From positions 1 through 8,567 of the forward strand of contig NYSJ01000083.1 in the NCBI GenBank assembly GCA_002682975.1: a stretch of 8,567 bases of DNA, written 5' to 3'. The position numbers were made by a program, and so were the translations under genes. The stretch comes from Paracoccaceae bacterium (GTDB lineage: Bacteria; Pseudomonadota; Alphaproteobacteria; Rhodobacterales; Rhodobacteraceae). The notes beneath the pieces are model-generated. The model saw nothing but the letters and a program-made list of their open reading frames with translations, was not told the origin of the DNA and searched no databases. This document shows positions 1-7,652 of the stretch, piece by piece. Position 1 is the stretch's first letter, and each line of letters starts with the position of its first letter.

Positions 1-50
1 CCATCGCATAGAATAAGGTCGATCGGCTTAGGTATATCTGTGTTAGACAT
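1..50 (-). CDS. N-terminus of a divergent gene, possibly a HAD-like hydrolase (partial)
   Basis: Reading the minus strand from the ATG at 50-48 gives 17 open codons, MSNTDIPKPIDLILCDG, to the window edge. A weak purine-rich AAGAAAG lies just upstream as a possible ribosome binding site. A short polar leader followed by hydrophobic residues and then an Asp-Gly (IDLILCDG) resembles the start of haloacid-dehalogenase-type phosphatases, whose first motif is hhhhDxDG. A phosphoglycolate-phosphatase-like enzyme would make sense beside glyoxylate metabolism. This is a guess from 17 residues, and the second catalytic Asp lies outside the window. What is directly visible is an open frame with a plausible start, divergent from the serine-cycle operon. 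Confidence 0.4.
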   Translation of the reverse strand, partial: MSNTDIPKPIDLILCD

Positions 51-76
51 TTGATACTTTCTTAAAAACCACCCAT

Positions 77-100
77 TTGTATAGTAAAATCTGAATACAA
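77..100. repeat. Inverted repeat TTGTAT-N12-ATACAA, candidate operator
   Basis: The two 6-nt arms, TTGTAT (77-82) and ATACAA (95-100), are perfect reverse complements separated by 12 nt. The right arm overlaps a second dyad, ATAC-N4-GTAT (95-106). This geometry suits a dimeric regulator in the divergent promoter, but the arms are short and AT-rich, so chance is possible. Confidence 0.35.
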
Positions 101-118
101 TCGTATATTTAGCCATAT

Positions 119-139
119 GGGTAGTTTAAATACTATCCC
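119..139. repeat. Imperfect inverted repeat GGG-TAGT-N6-ACTA-T-CCC, candidate operator
   Basis: GGGTAGT (119-125) faces ACTATCCC (132-139) across TTAAAT. The arms are complementary apart from one extra T at 136. The element sits about 90 nt upstream of the aminotransferase start, next to a perfect CCATATGG palindrome (113-120). It overlaps the best rightward -10 candidate, so a bound protein here could block or position RNA polymerase. No regulator can be named. Confidence 0.35.
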
Positions 140-191
140 TAAAGATACCCAAAAGCAATAGTAAGAGGTATTTTCTTTTCTTTGGGAATGA

Positions 192-207
192 ACTAGAGAG
201 GCCTAGT
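192..207. repeat. Short inverted repeat ACTAG-N6-CTAGT before the first gene
   Basis: Five-nt perfect arms at 192-196 and 203-207 flank a 6-nt spacer containing AGGC. The element ends 20 nt before the ATG at 228, upstream of the GGAG ribosome binding site at 219-222. It could form a small leader hairpin or be a protein site, but with 5-bp arms the support is weak. Confidence 0.2.
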
Positions 208-227
208 AAAAGTAGCACGGAGTAGTC

Positions 228-1475
228 ATGCCTAACAATAAAATTTTCCAACAATTAGTAATCCCTCAAACAATTGCAGCTGGACCTGGTCCAGGAAATA
301 CAGATGAAAGAGTGCTAGCAGCATTTTCAAATGCTGGTTTAGCGGATCACATGCATTCAGATGTCCTCAGAGGGATGATTGAGTGCAAGCAAATGCTTCG
401 AGAAGTTTGGGGTACTGACAACATCCACACATTTGGGGTGGCAGGTACTGGTTGGAGCGGCTTGGACATGATGTTCAGTGGAGTTCAGCCGGGCGATAAG
501 GTTGTAATGTTTGTCAACGGCACGTTCTCGGGCATTGATGGACTTTCTGTGAGAATGAAAGCAGCAACAGCAGCGGAGATGGCTAAAAACTCACTTAATC
601 CTGAGGCAGCATCAGTGGTTACAATAAATGTTCCTCATGGGCAGTCTGTAACGCAACAAATTATCGATAAGGCGCTGAGTGAGCATAAACCAAAATGGGC
701 CGCCATGGCGCACTGGGAGACTGGATCTGGAAGAATAAACGATTTAGAAGGCTTTAGTGCAGCTTGTGAAAAGTACGACGTTCTAGGGCTCGTTGACGCG
801 GTCTCCTCACTCGGTGTTTCAAACTTCAGAATTGATGATTACCCAGGCGTGCATGGCTGGGCTTCATGCCCTCAAAAAGGTATTTGTTGTTTGCCGGTCA
901 CATACGCTCCAGTGTCCTTCAGTGAACGTTTCATCGACACAGTTATTTCATCGGGAGCCAGATCATTTGTTCACCACCCGGTGATGGAAGCTCGTCATTG
1001 GGGTGTAGTGGAAAGAAAAGACGTGGAGAAAGGTACCTATCATCGTACCCATTCCGCTTATGCAATAGCAGCATTTCATGAAGCTTTGCGTATAACACTT
1101 TCTCAAGGTTTAGCAGCTCGAGCCGCTGATTATATATACCATGAAAACGCTCTCCGTTCAGCTGTAGAGGCTATGGGTTGTGAAGTGACATCCAACATGA
1201 CCTCGCTAATAGTTTTAAACCTATCCAAAGACCTGGCTGGCAGAGAAATGGAGCTAGTTCAGCATTGCCGAGCACAAAACTTTGGCATTTGGCCCACACT
1301 ATCTGAACCAGTACAGGTAAGAATAGGTATTCTGAACTTACTGACTCGTGAGTCGGTTACTGAAATAGTAAATCGGTTCGCTCAAGCAATACGTGATTTA
1401 GGCGGCAATGTTGATGAGGCCGCTGTTAATGAGGCGTTGACTACCTCCTACGACCGTGCGGTTGCAGCAGAATAA
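228..1475 (+). CDS. sgaA: Class V aminotransferase, probable serine-glyoxylate aminotransferase
   Basis: This 415-residue cytoplasmic PLP enzyme probably transfers the amino group of serine to glyoxylate, giving hydroxypyruvate and glycine in the serine cycle. Visible hallmarks of the alanine/serine-glyoxylate aminotransferase family are the N-terminal AGPGPGN, the glycine-rich VAGTGWSG, HWETGSG around the cofactor, Asp190 in LVDAVSSLG (PLP ring nitrogen), Lys217 in SCPQKG (Schiff base), YHRTHS, and Arg365 in VRIGIL, matching the carboxylate-binding Arg360 of human AGT. The start is set by GGAG at 219-222, 5 nt before ATG. The gene ends in tandem TAA TAA and leads the operon. It differs clearly from Methylobacterium SgaA as I remember it: the usual SGSQKG around the lysine reads SCPQKG here. 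Alanine or aspartate could therefore be the true amino donor. The family is certain; the donor is inferred from the mtkAB-ppc-glyA context. Confidence 0.82.
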   Translation: MPNNKIFQQLVIPQTIAAGPGPGNTDERVLAAFSNAGLADHMHSDVLRGMIECKQMLREVWGTDNIHTFGVAGTGWSGLDMMFSGVQPGDKVVMFVNGTFSGIDGLSVRMKAATAAEMAKNSLNPEAASVVTINVPHGQSVTQQIIDKALSEHKPKWAAMAHWETGSGRINDLEGFSAACEKYDVLGLVDAVSSLGVSNFRIDDYPGVHGWASCPQKGICCLPVTYAPVSFSERFIDTVISSGARSFVHHPVMEARHWGVVERKDVEKGTYHRTHSAYAIAAFHEALRITLSQGLAARAADYIYHENALRSAVEAMGCEVTSNMTSLIVLNLSKDLAGREMELVQHCRAQNFGIWPTLSEPVQVRIGILNLLTRESVTEIVNRFAQAIRDLGGNVDEAAVNEALTTSYDRAVAAE

Positions 1476-1502
1476 TAAGTAGAATTGAAAAAAGTTTTAG
1501 TT

Positions 1503-1506
1503 GGAG
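1503..1506 (+). promoter_or_regulatory. Ribosome binding site selecting the mtkA start
   Basis: GGAG at 1503-1506 precedes three closely spaced ATGs (1507, 1511 and 1515). Only the ATG at 1515, 8 nt downstream, opens the frame starting [10 protein letters not shown], the conserved N-terminus of this ligase family. The other two are in other frames. Confidence 0.75.
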
Positions 1507-1514
1507 ATGAATGA

Positions 1515-2714
1515 ATGGATATCCATGAGTATCAGGCAAAAGAAATATTAGCAAAGTTCGGTGTAGGGGTTCCGCCAGGAGCTCTTGCGTACAGTCCAGA
1601 ACAAGCCGCTTACCGTGCTCGCGAATTAGGTGGTGATACTTGGGTTGTGAAGGCGCAGGTACATGCAGGTGGTCGAGGAAAAGCTGGTGGTGTTAAGGTC
1701 TGTCACAGCGATACTGAAATCGTAGAGACATGCGAAAATCTCTTCGGAAGCAAACTAGTTACTCACCAGACTGATTCAAACGGTAAAGGCGTTTACCGCG
1801 TCTACGTTGAAGGCGGTGTGCCAATTGATCGAGAAATTTACCTCGGATTTGTGCTTGATAGATCTTCTCAACGTGTAATGATCGTAGCATCTGCGGAGGG
1901 GGGAATGGACATTGAAGATATTTCTGCGGAAAAGCCGGAAAGTATTGTCCGGTCAACGGTAGAGCCAGCTGTTGGCTTGCAAGATTTTCAATGTCGACAA
2001 ATTGCTTTCAAGTTGGGTATCGATCCGGCACTCATCCAAAGTATGGTTAGGACTCTGCAGGGTTGTTACCAAGCCTTTAGAGAGCATGATGCCACTATGG
2101 TCGAGATAAACCCATTGGTAGTTACAGGAGATAGCCGAATTCTCGCTCTAGATGCCAAAATGACTTTTGATGATAATGCACTGTTCAAAAATCCACACAT
2201 TTCTGAATTGCGGGACAAAAGCCAGGAAGATCCTAGAGAAAGTCGAGCCGCGGACAGAGGTCTCAGTTATGTTGGATTAGAAGGTAATATTGGTTGTATC
2301 GTAAATGGTGCTGGTCTGGCGATGGCCACAATGGATACAATTAAACTTGCTGGAGGAGAACCCGCAAACTTCCTTGATATTGGCGGTGGTGCGACTCCTG
2401 AAAGGGTCGCCAAAGCTTTTAGACTAGTTATGTCCGATGATAATGTGCAGGCAGTCCTTGTGAACATTTTCGCCGGAATAAACCGTTGTGACTGGGTGGC
2501 CGAAGGTGTGGTGCAAGCCTTAAGAGAGGTTCAGGTTAATGTGCCGGTAATTGTCAGACTAGCAGGCACAAACGTTGAAGAAGGTCAAAAAATCTTAGCT
2601 AAATCAGGGCTTCCAATTATTAGAGCAACGACATTGATGGAGGCAGCGGAGCGTTCAGTAGAAGCTTGGCAAAGCGACTCCAACAAAGAACCTAACTTGA
2701 GGGCAATAAAATGA
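1515..2714 (+). CDS. mtkA: Malate-CoA ligase, beta subunit (ATP-grasp)
   Basis: This 399-residue subunit works with MtkB to convert malate, CoA and ATP to malyl-CoA, ADP and phosphate, the step before C4 cleavage in the serine cycle. It has the full SucC-like architecture: an N-terminal ATP-grasp domain starting [10 protein letters not shown], the nucleotide site with Lys46 and GGRGKAGG (52-59), metal ligands Asn199 (EINPLVV) and Asp213 (LDAKMTFDD) at the same numbers as in E. coli SucC, then a CoA-ligase domain with [27 protein letters not shown] and [16 protein letters not shown]. Segments such as [29 protein letters not shown] and [13 protein letters not shown] resemble Methylobacterium MtkA rather than SucC as I recall both. 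The stop overlaps the mtkB start by 4 nt (ATGA), indicating translational coupling of the two subunits. Succinyl-CoA synthetase is the alternative, but the neighbours make malate the likely substrate. Confidence 0.93.
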   Translation: MDIHEYQAKEILAKFGVGVPPGALAYSPEQAAYRARELGGDTWVVKAQVHAGGRGKAGGVKVCHSDTEIVETCENLFGSKLVTHQTDSNGKGVYRVYVEGGVPIDREIYLGFVLDRSSQRVMIVASAEGGMDIEDISAEKPESIVRSTVEPAVGLQDFQCRQIAFKLGIDPALIQSMVRTLQGCYQAFREHDATMVEINPLVVTGDSRILALDAKMTFDDNALFKNPHISELRDKSQEDPRESRAADRGLSYVGLEGNIGCIVNGAGLAMATMDTIKLAGGEPANFLDIGGGATPERVAKAFRLVMSDDNVQAVLVNIFAGINRCDWVAEGVVQALREVQVNVPVIVRLAGTNVEEGQKILAKSGLPIIRATTLMEAAERSVEAWQSDSNKEPNLRAIK

Positions 2715-3601
2715 GTATATTAATCGATAGAAACACTCCGGTAATTGTACAAGGAATAACTGGGAAGATGGCCCGATTTCATACAACCGACATGGTCAAC
2801 TATGGTACTAATGTCGTCGGAGGGGTGGTTCCCGGTAAAGGTGGCATGGAAGTCGAAGGTTTACCAGTTTTCGATACTGTCGCTGATGCTGTAGAGGCTA
2901 CCGGTGCCGAAGCAAGTTTAGTTTTTGTTCCACCGCCTTTTGCAGCTGACAGTATAATGGAGGCCGCGGATGCAGGTATTAAGTATTGCGTTTGCATAAC
3001 AGACGGAATTCCAGCGCAAGATATGATACAGGTAAAGCGTTATATGTACAGGTATCCAAAGGAGAAACGTATGGTTTTGACCGGCCCTAATTGTGCTGGT
3101 ACAATAAGTCCTGGCAAGGCCTTGCTGGGAATAATGCCGGGTCATATTTACCTCCAAGGTAATGTTGGTATTGTCGGGCGCTCAGGCACCTTGGGTTACG
3201 AAGCTGCCGCACAGTTGAAAGCACACGGAATTGGAGTTTCCACTTCTGTGGGCATAGGTGGTGATCCCATAAACGGTTCATCATTTAAAGATATCTTACA
3301 ACGATTTGAAGAAGACGATGATACTCATGTGATTTGCATGATAGGAGAAATAGGTGGTCCTCAGGAAGCAGAAGCCGCAGCTTACATAAAAGAGCATGTA
3401 AAAAAACCAGTTGTCGCTTACGTGGCTGGTCTGACGGCACCGAAAGGTCGAACTATGGGGCACGCGGGCGCCATTATCTCTGCTTTCGGTGAGAGTGCTA
3501 GCGAGAAAGTTGAAATTTTATCGGCCGCTGGTGTGACAGTTGCTCCTAACCCTGCGGTAATAGGTGATACAATCGCTAAGGTCATGCAAAAGGCAGCTTG
3601 A
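2711..3601 (+). CDS. mtkB: Malate-CoA ligase, alpha subunit (phosphohistidine)
   Basis: This 296-residue subunit binds CoA and carries the phosphohistidine of malate-CoA ligase. It starts [18 protein letters not shown], the standard start of SucD/MtkB proteins, followed by [73 protein letters not shown] and the active-site MGHAGAI. His251 corresponds to His246 of E. coli SucD. A short extra stretch, RYPKEKR (114-120), accounts for the five-residue offset and occurs in Methylobacterium MtkB but not in E. coli SucD, by my recollection. GAGGG at 2699-2703, inside the end of mtkA, lies 7 nt before the ATG. The gene is complete, with no missing catalytic residue. Confidence 0.93.
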   Translation: MSILIDRNTPVIVQGITGKMARFHTTDMVNYGTNVVGGVVPGKGGMEVEGLPVFDTVADAVEATGAEASLVFVPPPFAADSIMEAADAGIKYCVCITDGIPAQDMIQVKRYMYRYPKEKRMVLTGPNCAGTISPGKALLGIMPGHIYLQGNVGIVGRSGTLGYEAAAQLKAHGIGVSTSVGIGGDPINGSSFKDILQRFEEDDDTHVICMIGEIGGPQEAEAAAYIKEHVKKPVVAYVAGLTAPKGRTMGHAGAIISAFGESASEKVEILSAAGVTVAPNPAVIGDTIAKVMQKAA

Positions 3602-3622
3602 GGCTTACTACTGCTTGTCCGT

Positions 3623-3626
3623 AGGA
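3623..3626 (+). promoter_or_regulatory. Ribosome binding site selecting the ppc start
   Basis: AGGA at 3623-3626 lies 6 nt before the ATG at 3633. The same frame is open upstream to an ATG at 3564, which lies inside mtkB, lacks a good Shine-Dalgarno and would add 23 residues unlike a PEP carboxylase. The 3633 start is therefore preferred. Confidence 0.7.
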
Positions 3627-3632
3627 TACATA

Positions 3633-6278
3633 ATGTTACCAGACGTAGATCAAAATAACTCTAATAGCGATAAGTCATATGCAAGCGTTCTTCAAAATCG
3701 CTTGCATAATTCATGGTTTAAGGTTTTGGATAATCGTGCACCTGCGTTGTCCAAAGAGATAAGATCGGGTAATTATCTGTGTCGACCTGATCAGTTTTGC
3801 GATATGTTTCAAGCTGTGACTATTTGGTTTCATCTTTCCCAAATATTGGATGAAATTCTTAATATCAGGCGATCAAGACTTTCAGGTTACAATGATAACC
3901 CTGGTGAGGAACCTTCACAATATAATTTTAGGGGAGTTTTATCGCATTGTGATACCGATAAGAAATCACTCTTTCTAGGGCTTTTGGAGAAAAATAAACT
4001 AGGTATTGGTCCAACAATTACTGCCCATCCGACTGAGGCAAAACGTGTTTCGGTTCTCGAGATACACCGACGCATTTATCAAACACTTGTTAAATTTGAC
4101 AGTTTTAGATGGGGTCCGAAGGAAATACTGCAACTCGAGAAGGACCTCGAGGGGGAAATAGACCTACTTTGGTTGACTGGAGAGCTAAGACTGGAGAGGC
4201 CCTCATTAGAGGCAGAGATTGAGTGGGGCCTACAATTTTACAAAACAAGTCTTTTTGAAGCCATTCCACGTGTATTTGAAAGCTATGATGAGGCAATAAC
4301 ATCGGTTTTTGGAAAGCAACATTTTGATCATTTTAACCTTCGGTTTCACTCTTGGATTGGAGGAGATCGGGATGGTAATCCTAATGTTACGACTGAGAAA
4401 ACTTTGTTTGCAATTCAGTCAGCAAAAGATATGGTTTTGTCGGTTTACTCAGAAAGTTTAACCGACCTCGCGTCGCAGCTGAGCATTTCTAATAAAATTA
4501 TGCCCCTTTCCAAAAGTTATTATTCCAGTTTAGACAAGATAATTAGATCAAGATCGGAAGATCCAGACGGTTTAATACGAAGAAATCCAAACGAAACTTT
4601 TCGTCAGGCACTTACGGCAATGAACCAATGTTTGGACGAGCGTAGATATACGTATGCAAAGGATTTCATTAACGATTTGAAAGATATTGAGGCAGCATTG
4701 TGCTCTGTCGGTGCTTCAAATATTTCGGAAAAGCTTGTTCGGCCATTAAGGTGGCAAGCCGCTGTTTTTGGTTTTAGTGCACACACATTAGATGTGCGGC
4801 AGAATTCCGAGGTCGTTACAAGAGTACTTCAAAATATTTGGAGTATTAATGGTTCATGTCAGGAATTTGGATCTGCGGATTGGTTGCAGCAAGTAAAAAC
4901 CGAACTGTTAGAACCAAACCTTCCCATTCTCGATAAGTCAGATTTAAGTGATGAATCAGTCGAGTTGCTTTCTCTACTAGAGTTAATTTTCACAATACAA
5001 AATGGACCCGACCCAGAATCGGTTGGGCCTTTTATTTTGTCTATGACCAGATCAGCAGCCGATATTTTCTCTGTGCTTTTATTAGCGCGCTATGCTGGCT
5101 TTGGTTCAGAAAAATTATCTTTAAAGGTTGTCCCACTATTTGAGACTATAGAGGATCTTGATAAGGCACCAGATATTCTGAGGCAGGTTTATGATTTTCC
5201 TCTTGCAGCGAGAAGTCTAAAAGATGCCGACGGTTTCATGGAAATCATGCTGGGATATTCTGATAGTAACAAGGACGGTGGTTTTCTATGTTCATCATGG
5301 ACCCTTGATAAGGCCCAAAGAGCAATCGCTCGGTCACTTTCCGAAAATGGCGTTAAGCCAAAATTTTTTCACGGTCGAGGTGGTTCGGTAAGCAGAGGTG
5401 GAGCCCCAACTGACCGAGCTATAGCGGCTCAACCCAAGGGTACACTTAACGGCAAATTAAAGCTGACAGAGCAAGGTGAAGTCGTAACCTCAAAATATGC
5501 AAACGTTGGTACTGCTGCGACCCAGTTGGAGCTTCTTTCATCTTCCGTGTTGCATCATTCTGGTATTCCTAATGTGTCGGCCGTGGATCCAGAGGCAGAG
5601 GACGTTATGGAGGCCCTTTCAAGTCTAAGCCAACTTTCATATCTTAACCTAGTAAATCATAGTGACTTCGTGTCATATTTCAATGAAGCGAGCCCTGTCG
5701 ATGAATTATCTTTGTTGAAAATTGGTTCTCGACCGGCAAGGCGTTTTGGTGCGTCCAGTTTGTCTGACTTGAGGGCAATACCATGGGTCTTTGCGTGGAG
5801 CCAAAACAGGCATTTAATTAGCAGCTGGTATGGATTTGGGGAGGCTGTAAAAAAGTTTTTTGAAATAAGAGGTTCATCTGGAAAAAAAGTACTCAAAAAG
5901 ACGTTGAGTAGGTTACCACTTTTTCAATTGTCTGTTGATGAAATAGAAAAGTCTCTATTGTTGGCAAATATGGAAATAGCGCTACTTTACAGTGAGTTGG
6001 TAAATGAGGAGAAAACAGCGCAAGCAATATATAAAAAAGTTAGTTACGAATATGATTGTTGCATTGAAGTAATAGAGGATTTAACTGAACGTAAGATCGG
6101 CGTCAGATTTCCAAATGTAGTTGCGCTTATTGAAAAAAATGAAAGTCAGTTGGATTGGGCTCACAAGACCCAAGTGGAATTGTTAAAAATAGTAAGAGAT
6201 AATGATAGTAATGAGCACCGGATACAGCTAATGCAAAGTATGAACTGTATTTCAGCAGGGCTCGGTTGGACAGGGTAA
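3633..6278 (+). CDS. ppc: Phosphoenolpyruvate carboxylase
   Basis: This 881-residue enzyme adds bicarbonate to phosphoenolpyruvate, giving oxaloacetate and phosphate. In the serine cycle it supplies the C4 skeleton activated by MtkAB. Catalytic motifs are all present: His132 in [18 protein letters not shown] (243-251), Lys547 in [11 protein letters not shown], and His580, Arg582 and Arg588 in [14 protein letters not shown], each within a few residues of its E. coli counterpart. [13 protein letters not shown] and the C-terminal ISAGLGWTG also fit, and E. coli Ppc is 883 residues. The residue matching the aspartate-binding Asn881 of E. coli is Trp879, and the equivalents of Lys773 and Arg832 also seem lost, so feedback inhibition may be weak. 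The gene starts 31 nt after mtkB. Sampled stretches are more AT-rich than mtkAB (about 28-42% against about 53% GC). Function is secure; the regulatory inference is by eye. Confidence 0.95.
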   Translation: MLPDVDQNNSNSDKSYASVLQNRLHNSWFKVLDNRAPALSKEIRSGNYLCRPDQFCDMFQAVTIWFHLSQILDEILNIRRSRLSGYNDNPGEEPSQYNFRGVLSHCDTDKKSLFLGLLEKNKLGIGPTITAHPTEAKRVSVLEIHRRIYQTLVKFDSFRWGPKEILQLEKDLEGEIDLLWLTGELRLERPSLEAEIEWGLQFYKTSLFEAIPRVFESYDEAITSVFGKQHFDHFNLRFHSWIGGDRDGNPNVTTEKTLFAIQSAKDMVLSVYSESLTDLASQLSISNKIMPLSKSYYSSLDKIIRSRSEDPDGLIRRNPNETFRQALTAMNQCLDERRYTYAKDFINDLKDIEAALCSVGASNISEKLVRPLRWQAAVFGFSAHTLDVRQNSEVVTRVLQNIWSINGSCQEFGSADWLQQVKTELLEPNLPILDKSDLSDESVELLSLLELIFTIQNGPDPESVGPFILSMTRSAADIFSVLLLARYAGFGSEKLSLKVVPLFETIEDLDKAPDILRQVYDFPLAARSLKDADGFMEIMLGYSDSNKDGGFLCSSWTLDKAQRAIARSLSENGVKPKFFHGRGGSVSRGGAPTDRAIAAQPKGTLNGKLKLTEQGEVVTSKYANVGTAATQLELLSSSVLHHSGIPNVSAVDPEAEDVMEALSSLSQLSYLNLVNHSDFVSYFNEASPVDELSLLKIGSRPARRFGASSLSDLRAIPWVFAWSQNRHLISSWYGFGEAVKKFFEIRGSSGKKVLKKTLSRLPLFQLSVDEIEKSLLLANMEIALLYSELVNEEKTAQAIYKKVSYEYDCCIEVIEDLTERKIGVRFPNVVALIEKNESQLDWAHKTQVELLKIVRDNDSNEHRIQLMQSMNCISAGLGWTG

Positions 6279-6295
6279 GGAATAAAGGTAAGGAA
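6274..6295 (+). repeat. Duplicated GGTAAGGAA containing the glyA ribosome binding site
   Basis: GGTAAGGAA occurs at 6274-6282, where it includes the ppc stop codon TAA, and again at 6287-6295, a 13-nt direct-repeat period. The second copy supplies AAGGA (6290-6294), 7 nt before the glyA ATG at 6302. This supports 6302 over an upstream in-frame ATG at 6266, which overlaps ppc and would add 12 residues unlike the family. The first copy could act as a ribosome standby site or be fortuitous. Confidence 0.6.
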
Positions 6296-6301
6296 ACGCT
6301 A

Positions 6302-7597
6302 ATGAATGTACTTCACAAACAAGATGGATTTTTTACTGAACAGTTGGACAGCAGTGATAATGATTTGTTCAACGCTATTAGGTCAGAATTAGGACGCCAG
6401 CGCGAAGAAATAGAACTTATAGCGTCCGAAAACATCGTTTCGCGAGCCGTATTAGAGGCCCAGGGCTCAGTAATGACTAACAAGTATGCTGAAGGTTATT
6501 CCGGCCGTAGATACTATGGTGGGTGTGAGTATGTAGATATTGCGGAAAATCTTGCAATTGAGCGAGCCTGTAAGCTCTTCAATTGTAGCTTTGCAAACGT
6601 GCAACCTAATTCAGGTAGTCAAGCTAACCAGGGCGTTTTCCAGGCTTTATTGAAACCTGGCGATACAATACTTGGCATGAGCTTAGATGCTGGTGGCCAT
6701 TTGACCCATGGCGCTAAGCCGAACCAATCTGGGAAATGGTTCAATGCTGTTCAGTATGGCGTTCGTAGAGATACTCTTAATATAGATTATGATGAAGTAA
6801 GGCGTTTAGCTGTAGAGCATAAACCGCAAATGATTATAGCAGGTGGTTCCGCAATCCCGAGACAGCTTGATTTCAAAAAGTTTCGTGAAATTGCAGATGA
6901 AGTAGGGGCTTATTTGTTAGCAGATGTTGCACACTTTGCTGGCTTGATCGCTGCCGGGGTTTATCCATCCCCTTTCCCCCATGTACATGCAGCCACAAGT
7001 ACAACACACAAAACTTTACGCGGCCCAAGAGGCGGTATTATTCTTACTAATGACGAGGCGATCGCAAAAAAAGCAAATTCAGCAATCTTTCCCGGTATCC
7101 AAGGTGGTCCGTTGATGCATGTGATTGCAGCGAAAGCTGTTGCTTTTGGTGAAGCACTTCGACCTGATTTCAGGCTATACCAACAGCAAGTTATAAAGAA
7201 TGCTCAAGCCTTGGCTGATACTCTAATCACCGGAGGCTTGGACATTGTGACTGGAGGTACAGACACACATGTTATGCTCGTTGACTTAAGACCTAAGGGA
7301 GTGAAAGGGAATGCCACGGAAACTGCACTAGGTAGAGCAAATATAACCTGTAATAAAAATGGTGTTCCATTTGATGATGAAAAGCCAACAATCACATCCG
7401 GAGTTCGGTTGGGAAGCCCAGCTGGTACAACACGGGGTTTCGGTGAGGCAGAATTTCGTCAAATTGGTGAGTGGATTATAGAGGTTGTAGACGGCTTGGC
7501 AGAGCACGGTGGAGATAATAATGATGTATCAGAAAAACGTGTAAAAGCTGCAGTTAAAGAGTTGTGTGCAAACTATCCATTGTATCCGAATTTATGA
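6302..7597 (+). CDS. glyA: Serine hydroxymethyltransferase
   Basis: This 431-residue PLP enzyme makes serine from glycine and 5,10-methylene-tetrahydrofolate, the entry of one-carbon units into the serine cycle. Family motifs in order are [79 protein letters not shown] with the Schiff-base Lys237, [28 protein letters not shown] and [15 protein letters not shown]. The length fits the family (E. coli GlyA has 417 residues). Being last in an sga-mtkAB-ppc operon suggests a dedicated assimilatory copy rather than a general housekeeping one, though whether the genome has a second glyA cannot be seen here. The ATG at 6302 is chosen for the AAGGA 7 nt upstream. A hairpin follows 55 nt after the stop. 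Confidence 0.96.
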   Translation: MNVLHKQDGFFTEQLDSSDNDLFNAIRSELGRQREEIELIASENIVSRAVLEAQGSVMTNKYAEGYSGRRYYGGCEYVDIAENLAIERACKLFNCSFANVQPNSGSQANQGVFQALLKPGDTILGMSLDAGGHLTHGAKPNQSGKWFNAVQYGVRRDTLNIDYDEVRRLAVEHKPQMIIAGGSAIPRQLDFKKFREIADEVGAYLLADVAHFAGLIAAGVYPSPFPHVHAATSTTHKTLRGPRGGIILTNDEAIAKKANSAIFPGIQGGPLMHVIAAKAVAFGEALRPDFRLYQQQVIKNAQALADTLITGGLDIVTGGTDTHVMLVDLRPKGVKGNATETALGRANITCNKNGVPFDDEKPTITSGVRLGSPAGTTRGFGEAEFRQIGEWIIEVVDGLAEHGGDNNDVSEKRVKAAVKELCANYPLYPNL

Positions 7598-7652
7598 CCA
7601 AAGGTTATCGGTTAGTTTTAACTACACCATTTATCAGTTAGAGATCACAGTT

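Larger units (their letters stand above)
51..227. promoter_or_regulatory. Divergent intergenic control region of the serine-cycle operon
   Basis: This AT-rich 177-nt stretch lies between the divergent start at 50 and the aminotransferase start at 228. It must hold the promoter for the operon and probably one for the leftward gene. I see no convincing pair of -35 and -10 boxes. TACTAT at 131-136 is a possible rightward -10 with a poor -35 (TTTAGC, 108-113), and the reverse complement of 81-86 is also TACTAT on the minus strand. The region is unusually rich in GTAT/ATAC tetramers (ATAC 54-57, GTAT 79-82, ATAC 95-98, GTAT 103-106, ATAC 130-133, ATAC 145-148, GTAT 168-171), arranged as several dyads. 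In Methylobacterium the LysR-type regulator QscR binds upstream of sga, so a similar regulator is plausible here, but this is inference. Confidence 0.55.

Noticed and set aside
51..227. Glycine or THF riboswitch in the leader of the operon
   Set aside because: No paired glycine-aptamer core or THF-aptamer signature is visible. The inverted repeats are short and look like protein-binding dyads.
228..1475. BhcA (aspartate-glyoxylate aminotransferase of the beta-hydroxyaspartate cycle)
   Set aside because: The enzyme family is related, but no bhcB, bhcC or bhcD gene is present and the neighbours are serine-cycle genes. The donor is still not proven, so this remains an alternative to test rather than a call.
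1515..3601. Succinyl-CoA synthetase (sucCD) of the TCA cycle
   Set aside because: The fold and motifs are shared, but sga, ppc and glyA as neighbours, no sucAB/lpd nearby, the RYPKEKR stretch and recalled similarity to Methylobacterium MtkA/MtkB all favour malate-CoA ligase.
3564..3632. Upstream extension of ppc to an in-frame ATG at 3564
   Set aside because: It overlaps mtkB by 38 nt, adds residues unlike any PEP carboxylase N-terminus that I know, and lacks a good Shine-Dalgarno; AGGA at 3623 supports 3633.
5657..5896. Minus-strand 79-codon open frame inside ppc
   Set aside because: It lies wholly within a well-conserved ppc region ([13 protein letters not shown]), has no recognisable motif and is a shadow frame. 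The same applies to the other short opposite-strand frames inside mtkA, mtkB, ppc and glyA.
6266..6301. Upstream extension of glyA to an in-frame ATG at 6266
   Set aside because: It overlaps ppc by 13 nt, and the AAGGA at 6290-6294 is correctly placed for the ATG at 6302.
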